A stretch of DNA of 64,000 nt, from positions 186,001 to 250,000 of the forward strand of contig JAPYMA010003014.1 of NCBI GenBank assembly GCA_035041965.1. Reading direction: 5' to 3'. The notes below the pieces were generated by a model that was given only the letters and a program-made list of their open reading frames with translations, did not search any database and was not told the DNA's origin. Shown in pieces: positions 12,201 to 24,100 of this stretch (position 1 is its first letter; the number at the start of each line of letters is the position of its first letter). The translations under genes were made by a program, and so were the position numbers. Source of the stretch: Anisakis pegreffii. Taxonomy: Eukaryota > Nematoda > Chromadorea > Rhabditida > Anisakidae.

Positions 12201-13525
12201 AACTGATGACCGCAAAGGAGTTATAAACTGAATTCGATATCCAAATCCTCAGCCAAATCGAACACTTCGTTGAACTATTTCGAGAGCTGAACATAAATGT
12301 TCATCAGAAACGGGTAAAGAGATGTGACTCAAACTCACCATTGCTGAAGCATTTGACATTTGATGGATCATCACACCGATCATCAGCCAAAACGAATCGC
12401 ATCAGCAGAGGTAAACGCTGAAAAATGGAACGTTCATTGCAATAGTCACAAATCATTATGTTCGTTCCAAAAGAAGTAATCTAAAAATTGTATTAGAGAT
12501 ATAGAGGAAGTTCATTTGATTGTATAGGTACCCTTGTTTGAATCAGATTCAATACCCATATCCCTGTCTCATACTCACATGAACATTTGGTTGTTTAGAT
12601 GATGTTTGTGCCATTTGTTCTGTTGCTCTTTTTGATGTGACGGTAGTCGAGTTTGAAATGATACTCTTTGTTTGTGTTCCGTTGTCAGTTACCTCCGTGA
12701 GTGCAGAGGTTACGTTGAATAACACATCCAGTGGTGACTCGACTTCTGTAGTAATCGAAATCTTCGACACATCAAAAGCGTTTTGGAAGCGATGCGTGAG
12801 TTGGAATGCTTAAAATTATCAGAAATTACAATAGCAGAAACAAATCATTTGGTTGCCTCCTTATGCAACCTTGTTCTCCAAAAACAAGAGTGTGAGCGAT
12901 CATTTCTTTTCGATGTTTCTGGCTCTCCAGAGTGGACGTAATTTCTTATGCCTTGCTTGGCTAAATTTTAAGATAGAATTGATGACAAATAGAAGAAGTT
13001 ATTCAACAAATGGACGATGAAAAACATGTGAATGACAGAAACAAACTCCGTTGCATTTCCAAGAAGTATGTGCACGCGAAGTCGGTATCCCGTATTTGAA
13101 ACCTGATCCCCATCCTGCCATTCATCTTCTCAAAAATCCCAGGCTTTTTATGAATTCGGTAACATAATCACCTTTAGTTGAACACCAATCATTCCCAGCT
13201 CACTCATATCAGTAATATCGATTCCAGGACTCGAAAAAGTCGGGATTTTGTTAACACCGCTTCAACACCATCCTATCCCATGCATTCCCCTGAGAATGCT
13301 CAGAAAAGATGTGTTCGTGCAATGTGAAATTAAGCAATGACGTGGATGATTATCAAAGTGTGCGAAATTGGGCTTACGAAATTGTTCTTTGATCGTATCT
13401 AAAGACTGCATTCGATCAATGAGTGATATGGTCCATAACAAAAGACAACATATCGAAGCGATCAGCAAGTATCGCAGTAATCGAATATACTTTCCTTGAT
13501 TGGCTTTTCGGTAAAATATATTCAT
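9222..13525 (-). CDS. Core-2/I-branching beta-1,6-GlcNAc-transferase-like protein, copy B (complete locus, probable frameshift)
   Basis: Paralogue of copy A with all nine exons: 13342-13525, 12579-12808, 12339-12417, 12011-12165, 11483-11737, 11151-11301, 10571-10758, 10111-10168, 9222-9522. About 533 residues would be expected. Exon 1 has a membrane anchor (YLLIASICCLLLWTIS). The stem is short, without the minisatellite. The catalytic part shows YSPINKYCYSID, NHDIPLKTNREM, LSRPFVEFIV, YGGDEYVIPSLN, then APGGYTMKC. The last exon has the family's C-terminal signature (WNKRPCYSKRYRHGICVFG, NKMVPEIDYGVISCW). Exon phases agree except at exon 7, which is 188 nt against 189 in copy A: a T run at 10746-10752 is one base short. 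With the matching acceptor this gives an early stop; an AG just before position 10734 could bypass it. Probably a young pseudogene or a variant; a base-calling error is possible. Confidence 0.82.
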
Positions 13526-14349
13526 CGTTGAATCTGCAAGTAATAACGGTTCATTGGGCTTACGAATGCAAACAGATATTGGAATGATTAGGACACCTTT
13601 CAACAAATTGGAACAATTTAAAACAGTTTGGCTGGAGCTAAAAATGTCCCAAGGTGAAATTGGGTGAAAAAATTTTTAAACAAACGAACAGAGGAATATG
13701 ACGAAAAAAGAAAAAGCTAGGTAAGCGTGCCGATGGACTTAAATACTACAACCGCCATTGGAAGATGAAATCCGTAAAGCGATGAAACAGGTGAGGGTCG
13801 GAACTGAAAGCGTTTGGAGGGCATTATCTCTGAATTTATTAATTAATCGAAGAGTATTCAACTCAGTCGAAGTTCTCATTGTACGGAATCGGTTCAATCA
13901 CTTACAAGAGTCGAAGCCCGCACCACTGGCTAACAAACACGAAAAACACCAGCAAGTGGAATGGGAAATCTTTGCTCTCAAGCAGCTGCGAAACGTCAAA
14001 TATGAAAAGCGTGGCATCGTCGAACTACACTATCAATTATCTGATAATTTGTTTGCATACCACAACTCATCACTAGTTTTACCAACGTTTTACAACTTGA
14101 TGTTCATATCAAGCATTCACTTGTTTGATTGATGAATGAAAAAACGTTTTGTGGTATTTATTATCTTGTTGGAAAGGCTTCATACGTTTACTCAACCACA
14201 ACAACTCTACATAAAGCAACTGAAACAACAGTACTTATAAAAGAACTTTCATAATCCCTTCACAATAATATATTTCCAGCTTACTACATATAAACATTAG
14301 GCAGAATGGTTTATAGTGCAACCCAATAAAACTATTGGCAAATCCAAAT
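13526..14349. other. Upstream region of copy B with possible plus-strand exon fragments
   Basis: Between the start of copy B and flank block B. On the plus strand a short frame MTKKEKAR ends at a good donor (gctag|gtaagc, about 13720), and a second stretch ends kamkq at a gtgagg donor (about 13788). Similar sequence exists upstream of copy A, but there the later block is displaced. No family is recognised and no complete gene can be built. Confidence 0.3.
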
Positions 14350-15822
14350 CATTGATGTGTGCTTATCTTTTAATAGTCTCATTCGCACTTAAAAATATCG
14401 TTTGATTCACCAATAGGTAAATTATCAAACTTACTTGATGCTTACAATTAGTTCTTATCACAATTCTTCGTTGATTTGAAAATTCAGTTAGTTTCTGATC
14501 CTACTGAATTTCTTTCCAGAAATTGCTCTTATCATAAGTTCTGAATTTCGCGAAATTCCATTCCGTCAATACCAGTGAAATTCTTTATTTCCAAAAGCCT
14601 TCCTTTAGTAGTTATCTTCTCGAATTCATTGCCATCTACTTCAACCGACAATTGAAAATTCTGTAGTTAAGCGTGTTGAAAAGAAGAGGAAGTTTTTTAG
14701 TACGGTATTCTATAGTATGCATGCTTTGTTCAAGATCAACGATTGGCGAAGTGATTCTCTGTATCAGTGGTTCTCATAGGGGGTGAAGGTACTCATTCTG
14801 AGTAATTTAGAGGTGTAAAGGGTAATGGAGGAGGTCAGGGTATTAGTATTCCATGCAGTTGTTACATTATGATAGAACGCCATTGCTATGGTGTTTTTTT
14901 ATAACTCGGGAATGTTAATGCGGTTAGTTGATTGCGAAAATCTTCATTTTCCTATTTTCTGAGTATCGTTAGCCCGTCCGGACCTAACAGGATTCATTTT
15001 TTACTGTTCTAACAGGGTTTATCATTCTTTTCCTTGCTCTCTCAATCGCTCTCATAGCTTTTATCATCAAAAGTGTTCTCTTCTGCTAATTTCTCATTCA
15101 TTTCACTCAACAATTAAAATCCAATTCTCATTCTATCAAATACACTCTATAATTGATTATTTGACTGTTGAACGTTGTTGAGCAATTCAATTTGACTGCT
15201 GTATTGCTGATTTCGGCTATCAACACTCGTCAACGTATCCAGTAAATAGTATATGTCACAGAATGAGAAATTGATTCGATCTGTCAAGTGAAATGAGACG
15301 AAAGGAATGAGAAGAACTCATGAAGTGAACGGTATTCACATGTAAAAGCTATGAGAGTGAGTAGAACACGTCTGAAAAGAATGAGAATCCATCCAAATCA
15401 GTTTGAAATGAGCGTATCATAGACAACAGGTTTTCATGCAATCATAATCGATTGCAATAATGAGCAACGCAAAGGTACGCGATAACTGTTCTCGCAGGAA
15501 GTCAATTTACCCGTTTTTGATAATTTGGGGATAAAATATAGGTATCTGTTGGTTTCAGCCCTTGGAGCTGCACGGAGAAGTTATTCGACTGTTGAACATT
15601 CATTGGAAGTCTGAGGTTTTTTTAAATCTACTGCATTGCATTTATTCAGTTCTGTGATGTTAATGAGTATGATGAGGTCATTCCCACTGAAATATGCATT
15701 GAAGTGCTATATTACGTTGACAGCTCTGACTCACTCGACTTTATCTATGCGTACAAACCTTTTGAACGATGAATACTGATGAAATGAAACCGATAATTCC
15801 TTTAATGGTGAAAAATAAGACC
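14350..15822. repeat. Segmental duplication, flank block B
   Basis: Partner of 7420-8890, almost identical along its length, including the dispersed repeat at 14907-15472. It lies beyond the 5' end of copy B. After about 15822 the two sequences diverge completely, marking the edge of the duplicated unit. Confidence 0.9.
14907..15472. repeat. Dispersed repeat, copy 2 of 3
   Basis: Same element as at 7979-8545, carried along in the tandem duplication. It differs from copy 1 only by scattered substitutions and short gaps. Confidence 0.8.
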
Positions 15823-16881
15823 AACTTCAAACGATCATAATAAACAAACAAATAAAGGAAGAGAAATACATCCAATAAATTGAGTTGATGAAAAGAAAAA
15901 CACATCCAATTGATGAGTGGAAGTTGATGAAAACAAGTGAGGAAGTTGATGATTGCGTTGATGATTTGTGTTTATCACTGATTTGACGACAGTTCTATTC
16001 GATTAGATGACAAAGCAAGCCACCTCGTGTTGATAATCGTTTGATAACGTCAGCACTTATGAATGAATTTTCACAATCCTTTCATAGCAAAATGCTTACA
16101 GTTTGCTACGACGCACCTTAACGTGTTGTGAAATGCCTATCAACTCAAAACGGAATGGTTTATGATCTAAGCAAATAAAACTGTTGGCAAATCAATGATG
16201 CGTTCATATTTTTTAATGCCTTCAATCGCCCTTCAAAATCACCAATAGGTAAATTATCACACTTACAGTTAGTTCTTTTCTAAATTCTTCCTTAATTTCA
16301 AAATCTAATTTGTTTCTGTTTCTACAAGATTTCTTCGCAAAAATTGCTTCTATCATACTTCTGAATTTTTACGAGAAAAAGTTATATGATTGTTGAAGTT
16401 ATTCGAGCGCTTATTTAATGTTGAATACAATTTGAAGTGAAAGCTTTTAAGTGTTGCGTTTGATTACACTCATTCGTTTCATCTAAGGATTTCAACGAAA
16501 CTCAATTGAAATGAGTATTCTGTTCCAGTATTGATCAATGAAATGAATTTTCTGGATGAATGTAATGGAGTTAGACAGATCGAATGTAAGACGACAGCAG
16601 AACACATTCCAAGAATCTCGACCGCTATCTCTCTGGTAATGAGCAACGATCGAGTTAGTGATGATTCTCAATCAGAAAGGTTCACCAAATGAATGAATGA
16701 AACAGCAGTTGAATGCTCTCAGTTCCATTTTCAGCGAACACGATTTCAAGTGCTGTGGAAAGTGGGCAGAAAAGCGGTCAACTCTTACCGTATCACACAG
16801 AAATGTTTCAGTTAGGTAGAACGAAAAGTCTCACGTGTTGCTCAGAGATTGCAACTGCATTACGCTAACGAAGATCAATGC
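15823..16881. other. Gene-free stretch with degenerate duplicate at 16190-16375
   Basis: No exon is supported. The sequence at about 16190-16375 is an older, weaker copy of the start of the duplicated flank (compare 7425-7625), with shared blocks such as caccaataggtaaattatca. A further degenerate block of the same flank lies at 17525-17700. A third, ancient copy of the unit thus extends into the next gene. Confidence 0.55.
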
Positions 16882-16889
16882 TATAAAAG
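16882..16889 (+). promoter_or_regulatory. TATA box
   Basis: TATAAAAG lies 81 bases upstream of the proposed ATG at 16963 of the four-span membrane protein, a plausible distance for a core promoter with a short leader. Confidence 0.5.
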
Positions 16890-16962
16890 AATTCCTCTAT
16901 TAGGATACTCAAACGCAAGATGGCAATGGTGACAGAATTTAAAGTGGAGTTCGATTGTCGCA

Positions 16963-18302
16963 ATGGATTCCTCTTCTTCCAGGGATCATCGCCTGGAACT
17001 GGGTATGACGATTCATGTGCTCCTAAAAGACTGTTGCCAAGATACACAATTACTGAACGAAACCGCGGAAACGAAGGCGTTCCTCCTGCAAGACCACCAC
17101 CAGAAATTCAGAATGACCTCGCAACCGGGAACGTATTGGTGGTAAAGAAACCAAAAAAGTATATTTACTCTGTCATTTGAGAGATTTCCACTCAATTAGT
17201 TCAAACAAACAACAATTTTGCAACTTGACGATTAGACTGATATGTTGGAACAACTTCATATAGCGATACAATCGTTTTCTTATATCATTGAGAGGTGTCA
17301 TCCGTGATGAAAAGGGAAATCCTGGTATCTTTCACGTCAACGAATGTTTGTTAACGCAGCCGAATCACTGCGCAGTTGACTCGATGTAACTGAATTATTT
17401 TTCGACTCGATTTGGTGAAAGTTGTCGCGAAATTCTGTTCTGTGACCGCCTATGAAATTCTCATTCGTGATATCGCAATTTTACGGTCCGAAGGGTAGCA
17501 GAACATTTGCATTTCGCAGTAGAATTCGTTTCGGAAAGCCTTCGTTTAGTAGTTATCTTCTCAATAATATTGCCACCTACTTCAAACGATAATTGAAAAT
17601 TCTGTTATTCGGCGTGTCAAAAACAGAGAGGAAATTTTCTAGGCACGATGTTTCACAGCATACATGTTGTGTTTAAGATCAACGAATAGCGAATTGATTC
17701 TCTACATGAATGACTTCATTGGCTATCATCGGTTCATGTTCAGCGCTAATCGTTTTCCGGCCCTAATCTCTGTCATTGTTTCTCTATGGATTCTTTCCGG
17801 AGCAGAAGTGGAAACTTCTGAACAGAAACGATTGACAAGCATGGCTCTGATATTGGCCGCATGGATTCTTTTGGGTCAACTTTACGCACTTCACAATCAT
17901 TGCAACTCGCATCGTGCAGCACTCATTCAGGTTATTCTCCAAATGCACATCATTGAATAGCTTCACTTGGTTCAAGTACAACTTGAAAATGCGAACGAAG
18001 AATTTAGTCCTTAGAATAAAATTTCTCAGCAGTTAATTGCACGTCGGAATACCTTCAAAAACAAAACAAAAAATTTATTTCAGACCACATTCCGAGTGAT
18101 TCATCTTTGTGTGGACATACCGCTGAGCGTTGCAGTGATTCTCTGTGCAAGTGCATCAATCAACTCATCAGCGTTCAGTGATGACAATGATTTGGTGCTA
18201 TTGGCAATGAGTTTGATTATTTTGACTCTTTCCACTGCAGCACTTCTCTTTGGCGTATTCGCATGGAGAGTTTTGTACGTGAACGCAAAATCTCTCAAAT
18301 AG
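16963..18302 (+). CDS. Predicted four-span membrane protein of unknown function
   Basis: Three plus-strand exons join in matching phase: 16963-17141, 17744-17930 and 18084-18302, giving 194 residues. The start is the first ATG after an in-frame stop. The N-terminal 60 residues are polar and His/Gln-rich with no signal peptide. Then follow hydrophobic segments around ALISVIVSLWIL, MALILAAWILLGQL, IPLSVAVILCASA and LLAMSLIILTLSTAALLFG, ending in a short basic tail (YVNAKSLK). The layout suits a small tetraspan protein of plasma or internal membranes, but I recognise no family motif. Donors gtaaag and gttatt and acceptors gttcag and atttcag support the model. A TATA box lies upstream. Intron 1 contains a degenerate piece of the duplicated flank (17525-17700). 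Confidence 0.6.
17525..17700. repeat. Degenerate third copy of the duplicated flank
   Basis: Matches 7651-7830 and the corresponding part near 14580-14760 at clearly lower identity, with shared blocks such as tttagtagttatcttctc. It sits inside intron 1 of the four-span membrane protein gene, so the duplication history reaches past the two intact copies. Confidence 0.65.
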
Positions 18303-21166
18303 GATACACATTGTCTTTTGAAAAGCATTGAGCACTGCGCGTAAACTGCTTCATCGTCCCTAATCACCAATCAGCGAACGTGATAGCATGACTGTGCGAT
18401 TTTTATAATCTGACATCAATTATTTAGTGGAATCTCTATTCCACATTTTTGCCTACAATTCCGTTTTGTCTTTCCAATTGTTCCATTCTATTCTATTGTA
18501 TGCTCGTGTTTTTTTGCCTTTTCCACCTCAGAGATTCGAATCACTTCTGTCCTGTTCTGCTCTGTCATTTATTACCATATGTCAAATTTATGACAAATTT
18601 TCCCTTATGCCAAATTTTAACACTGCTACGAGAGCCTAGCTCAGGATGCGGGCTGGCGAGGCCAGGGGTGTAAGATGTTGGGCGTCGTCAAAGATTCCAA
18701 AGATTTCTGATTCAGTGTTATTACGTTTCTTCAAGACGAGGCTTATGAATCATCCTTCCCCTCCACCTCAAGTTTTGTTGTGAGAAACTTAATAGTTTAA
18801 CTTCAGTTTTGTATGTGACAGCCTCGTAATGCGAAGCACTCCGTACCGGTGTACACGTACACGCCAGTTGTAGTGAGGTGTTGTTTTGATTCGTGTGTTA
18901 TCGTAATAAATGTTCTTCCTTACATGATTCATAATCCACACACTACATACAAGTTCCCCAATGCACACTCAATTTGGTATACACATACACCAACGAATTG
19001 AATAATTGATTACATTCAATTAATTAATTTTAAAAATTCTATCAAGAAATATGAAAAAAACGTCCAACACAGACATGATCTGAGTGAACGAACAGTTCAT
19101 TTCAAGTGGGACAAAAGTAGTATAGATCGATCATATAATACATTACTATAGCCTTATGAGGGTTAGCATCTTCAAGCTAACGGTACTCTCAAGTTTGTCC
19201 AGTAACAGAGCGTTTTCTTCACACCATTCGATTCCACGCAACCTTTAAATTCAGAAAAACATACATTTTGTTGAGCGATTTTGCAAACATGAGGAGATAT
19301 AGCTAATTTCTTGAAGTCATCTCAACTCCACCCCAGCGATAAAAGTGGATGTAATTCCGTAAACCTGATCGTAGTCGTAAGAGGTTGTCTCGGCCTTAGC
19401 CTGACCCATTCCTTCCTGGTCAGTAGAGAGGGTTTAACACTGTGTGTACTTTCATCCATGCTGCAAATACTTCTGCAGATTGCCGGAATCCGAGACATTT
19501 ATAATGCTAATTGTATGGAATTTCGAGCACAAATATCACCTACCGTACCTTCGAAATTTATCTCTTTACCGTCGTAACTTCATTACTAGTAATAGCAACT
19601 GCCATAATCAATGAGAACTGCAGCTAAGAATTCCCTTGAACTGGGCCTCTTGCTCGTATCGATGGGGAGGGGAAGTGTTTGCTGGGATGCACACGAATCA
19701 ATGCCCTTTTGTACTGCGCAAGAGAAAGTTTGCACGATCATTTGAGTGTACCTCGATCGGAACCAACAAAATGAAATGCGATATGACGATTGCTGTTCTA
19801 TCACGCAAATGCTATTATATAGTATTGTATATGGTGTATACGGTGCCTGTAGCATTTTTTCGGTGTGTTTGATTTTAGCCTGAGGTTCAGTTGTTTTCAA
19901 TTTGATAGTAGCTTTCAATTCACCAATATGGCAAAATTCATAAGATCCTTCATTGATTGCCACGTTTGTTGGCAAACAGAAGAAAATTTTTTGTTGTACC
20001 TGACAGATTTTTATTCGTGCATCGTAAAATATCAAGGCGTTGTTCATGATAACTCATCATAATGGTTGATAACGATCAGTGTGTATAGAACTGAATTATC
20101 TTTTACTATCACAACGTTGCCGAATGGTTGATTAATCAAACACTAAACAATTCATTCAATTTTGTGAAATCACTGTTATACACTACTGATAATCATTGCT
20201 CAGTGATCTTATCAATCAATGAATATCAATGACAGATATGTTCGTCTTCGAGAAGCCTTCTGCGATTATTTGCAGCACAAGAGCACATACCTAATGCATC
20301 TCTTGGTTTTACAGCAACAGAGGTCAAGTCGGCGTCAAGAGTTATTGCTACTTGAATGTGTGTCAACAACGACCATTTCTATGAATATATTTTTTAATAT
20401 TTACAAGTAATCAATTTTATATTACAAATCATTCGCTTGTAAAATGTGACTCGTCAATTTGTGGCCTGAATTTTTCAAATATCAGGTTGATACGACAGAA
20501 ATGAGCGAAATGTTACTGGCTGCATATGACATACCGAACAAATGCGATCATATGAAATAAGAATAGCAGCAACAACCATTCAATAAATATGCAAAGTTGA
20601 TTTTATCGTGTGCACTTCATTCGCATTCACTCATCATATTTCATGTGCGTATATTGGTCAACTTACTGATTCCGATAGCAGTCACAAATAGACAAAATTT
20701 TCGAAAGCACTAATAGAGAATCGTTTTCAGCATATGAATGAAGTTATGCAAAAATTGCAAGTCTCACAGGAGTTAGTATTTCTCCGGAAACTCACTTCAC
20801 GGGCGGGATCTTCTAGAGGATCACTTTGAATCGCAAAACAATTCTCCAATTTAAAATTTATTATTGTATTTCGTGGACGCACTAAACTTGAGCAAATTCC
20901 AGCACAATCGAATATTGACATTCCACGTGAAAAATCACACGAGTTATTGTGCGACGCTTTCGTGAATTAAACGTCGCTTGTTTTTATGGTAAGTCGAGGT
21001 TCACAAAATCACAAGACGTTTTCAGTTCTGCGATGAACAACCGAAATAACACTTCTCATTGTTGTTATAATTTGAGAGATGATGTTCCAGCAATGTTTTA
21101 TCGCATCGATCACTGAGTTGCAACTGACTGCCGTCATTAACCACCGTGTTGCAATTGACATGTGTG
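18303..21166. other. Gene-free stretch between two genes
   Basis: Nothing here is supported as coding. The longest open frame (153 codons, minus strand, 19586-20047) matches no family and lacks clear splice context. A locally GC-rich patch at 18630-18670 (gcgggctggcgaggcc) and another at 19370-19430 stand out from the AT-rich background and might be old repeat fragments. Confidence 0.5.
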
Positions 21167-24100
21167 CTATCGACGCAGAAGTGTCACTTCATTAACACGT
21201 TCTGATAATCCATTCAATGAAACTCGACAATCTGTCACGTTTGCTCGTGTCGCTGACCAAAAAAAGGCATCTTCCGCTTTTGCAACTACACGAAATGCGA
21301 TTATACGACGCAACGATCGTCTAAACCTTCTAAAAAAACAACCAATTGAAGAATGCAGTACATTCACATGAAATAGAAAGGCACTGTCAAGCTATGCTCG
21401 AGTCAGTACGCTTTTAAACTTCTGACAGAATGATATTTAACGTTGTGAATCTTAGCGTATTCTCTGAGATTCGACCAGAAATCTAGTTACTCTTCCATAT
21501 CAATTCAGTAATTTTTTGAAAGGCATTCAAATATCAAAACAAGAGAAATAGCACCTCACCTCGACATAAGCATATAGACAGCAAAAGTAATCGGATGCAC
21601 GCCAATGATGATAATATTTGCGATTGCGTAAAGATGTGGATTTTCACAGATCGAGAACGCGAACGATGGTTGAAAATCGGATAATTTCAGGCATCCAGTT
21701 ATGACGACACTTGGCAGTTGTGCCACCAGGAACATGACGATGATCACAGTAAGCATCACGGTTGTTTTTGTAACCGACGAACCCTTGTGTGATGTGCTCC
21801 GATGTCGATGCATTCTTAACAGGATTTTTGGTTCAGTTCACGTTTCTATTCCTATTTGTTCACAACTCTTCTAGTTACTTTTTTAATGCAGCTCAGCTGT
21901 TCTATTTATGGCTATGAGATTTACTTGAAGGCATCATGTATCATATGTTTCCATGAGGCAACCCGCTTTACCACTCTCCACTATACATCAATTTGAATCT
22001 CGTTATTAGAGGTGTTATGAGAAGATTTCGATAAAAATGATTTTTTTCGACAAAATAATTCAGTGACTGGAAAACATCGCTAAATGATAAGCGAATGGCA
22101 ATTCTGTTGAAGTTTACAGTTGGTCTATAATTGATCATCCAAGTCTGTTCAATAAGTTGCCAGATTCATAGATTAATTTCCGAATTTCCTATCACTTTCC
22201 ACCGGGATATGCTGGATTGCCACGTGGAGTGGAAGGAGAAGTTATGGTCATTATGTTGTCGGGGGAAAAATCTTGGCTTAGAATCGATTAAATGAGACTT
22301 GGAAGTCAGTCTGATGGCCATTTCGTAAGCCACCACTTCTTCAGACTATTTTGAGGAAGCTTTCACAGCACATTTGTTCGTCGAATTGACGATACATTAT
22401 TTCTCAAAAGATACTTTGAAAGGAGATGAGTACTTCGAAAAACCAAAAAACATGGTTTTGGTGAATGAAATAAACGCTTTTGACAGAATGACCAAAGTGA
22501 ATAACTCACGAGATTGCAATATTATCGGCGGTTTTAATGGCACGAATCAGCTGGATGGTTAGTAAGAAAAGAACGACGCACGGAACGAGTTTGAGTACAA
22601 CGATCCTGGACGTATCATAAACAACCACGAATAGATCCGTACCGATCCACTTAACGAATTCCGAATGTCCTAAGAAACACCTGGCCGCCCATACACCATT
22701 GCCATCCTCATTAATCTGCATTGCACATGCTATCAGCGTATGCTGTGAATTTGGTCACCTCTATTGTTGGCCATCCTCACCACAAACTCGTCTGACGTTA
22801 AAATTTAGAGGAATGAAAGAGTTCAGTGGTATTTTACAATGCCTCATGTGGAATCTCGAAATGTCATTTGCTGTATAAGTGCTAAACTTCAATCTATTTG
22901 TATAATGATACGGCGATTAAGAGATAGAGCATACTTCTCGTTAGACAAACAATTCATTCCTTGTTTACTGACACTGTTTGCTGATAAATGTTTCCGTTTT
23001 GTTTGGTCTCAAGCACTTATGAAGCTCAAATGAATCTAGGTAAAGGACACTGATTGAATGGCAACAGATCCGATCCGTATGCAGTTTAGGGGCATTTCAC
23101 AGATGTGTAACGCTGTTCAGTTGTTTCCTTGTGGTGCAATTTTCTTTTCCATAAAGGAACGAACGGCAGTGGTGAATGTGTTTGTGTATACATCTAAACA
23201 TTTGCAAATGGTGCGTAAGGCAAGGTAAGGTGCATTTATGAGAGCTCACTCACATTTATCCGTAATGATCGTTAGCGATGATTTCATAAGAGTTATTGTT
23301 GGGCAGAGAGATGTAATAAAGAATACAAGAAGGATATAGAGTGGAATCGGATCGTAAATCGTACTTGAATGCAAAAATGGTAAATGACTTTGAATTCAGC
23401 AGTTGACTGTATGAATGTCCATGAGAATGCGAACAATACTGCACACAATGAAACAGCTCGAGTAGTTCTTTGAGTACACCACCGTGCACACCGAAGTGGA
23501 TAATGAACAGCAATGAATCTGAATGCATTCTTGTTAATTTCATCTTGTTAAGTTCACCAAAATCCGTTTGAATGTTATTTATTGGCTTTACTTTGGCTCT
23601 TCTATTTGCTACAATCGTTTTTATGATCATTTTCGAGCAAAAGACAGGAGGAACTATCGTTGGATAGATTAACTCGGAATCATAATTCAAAACATTTATG
23701 ATGCAGCTTTTCGAATGTGATTTGTTTCTCAGCACTTAAAAATGAATTGATTAGCCTCACATGAGGATGCGTTGGTTAGGGATTGATTTTTGACAGGATG
23801 TTGTAATTCTCATGGGAAATGGAGAATGGAAGATCTGATAAAGTGATGGGAAGTGGAGAATATAATTGATGGATGGTTTGTCGACAACGATATAAACATT
23901 CTCTTAAAGGTTTTTGATTCACCAAAGTTCACAATTATTTGATACTGGTAGTGACTGCTTCTTCGAAGTGCATCGTTTTATCAACGAGTAAATAACTGAC
24001 TACGAGAGGCACCCAATCAAATAATGGTCACTGATGTTTTGTGTCACGGACCGAAGATGATTCAAATTACCAAAGAAATGTCTGAAGGAATATCAGAAAC

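Noticed and set aside
18630..18670. tRNA-like or SINE-like GC-rich patch (tagctcagga box-A resemblance)
   Set aside because: No box B at the right distance and no cloverleaf could be drawn.
19586..20047. 153-codon minus-strand open frame
   Set aside because: No recognisable motif, no signal or domain pattern, and no good splice sites; kept only as a remark for the spacer.
23256..23735. 159-codon minus-strand open frame
   Set aside because: The real coding sequence here is a 130-nt exon (23389-23518) in a different frame that encodes TM4 of the receptor; the long frame is a by-product.
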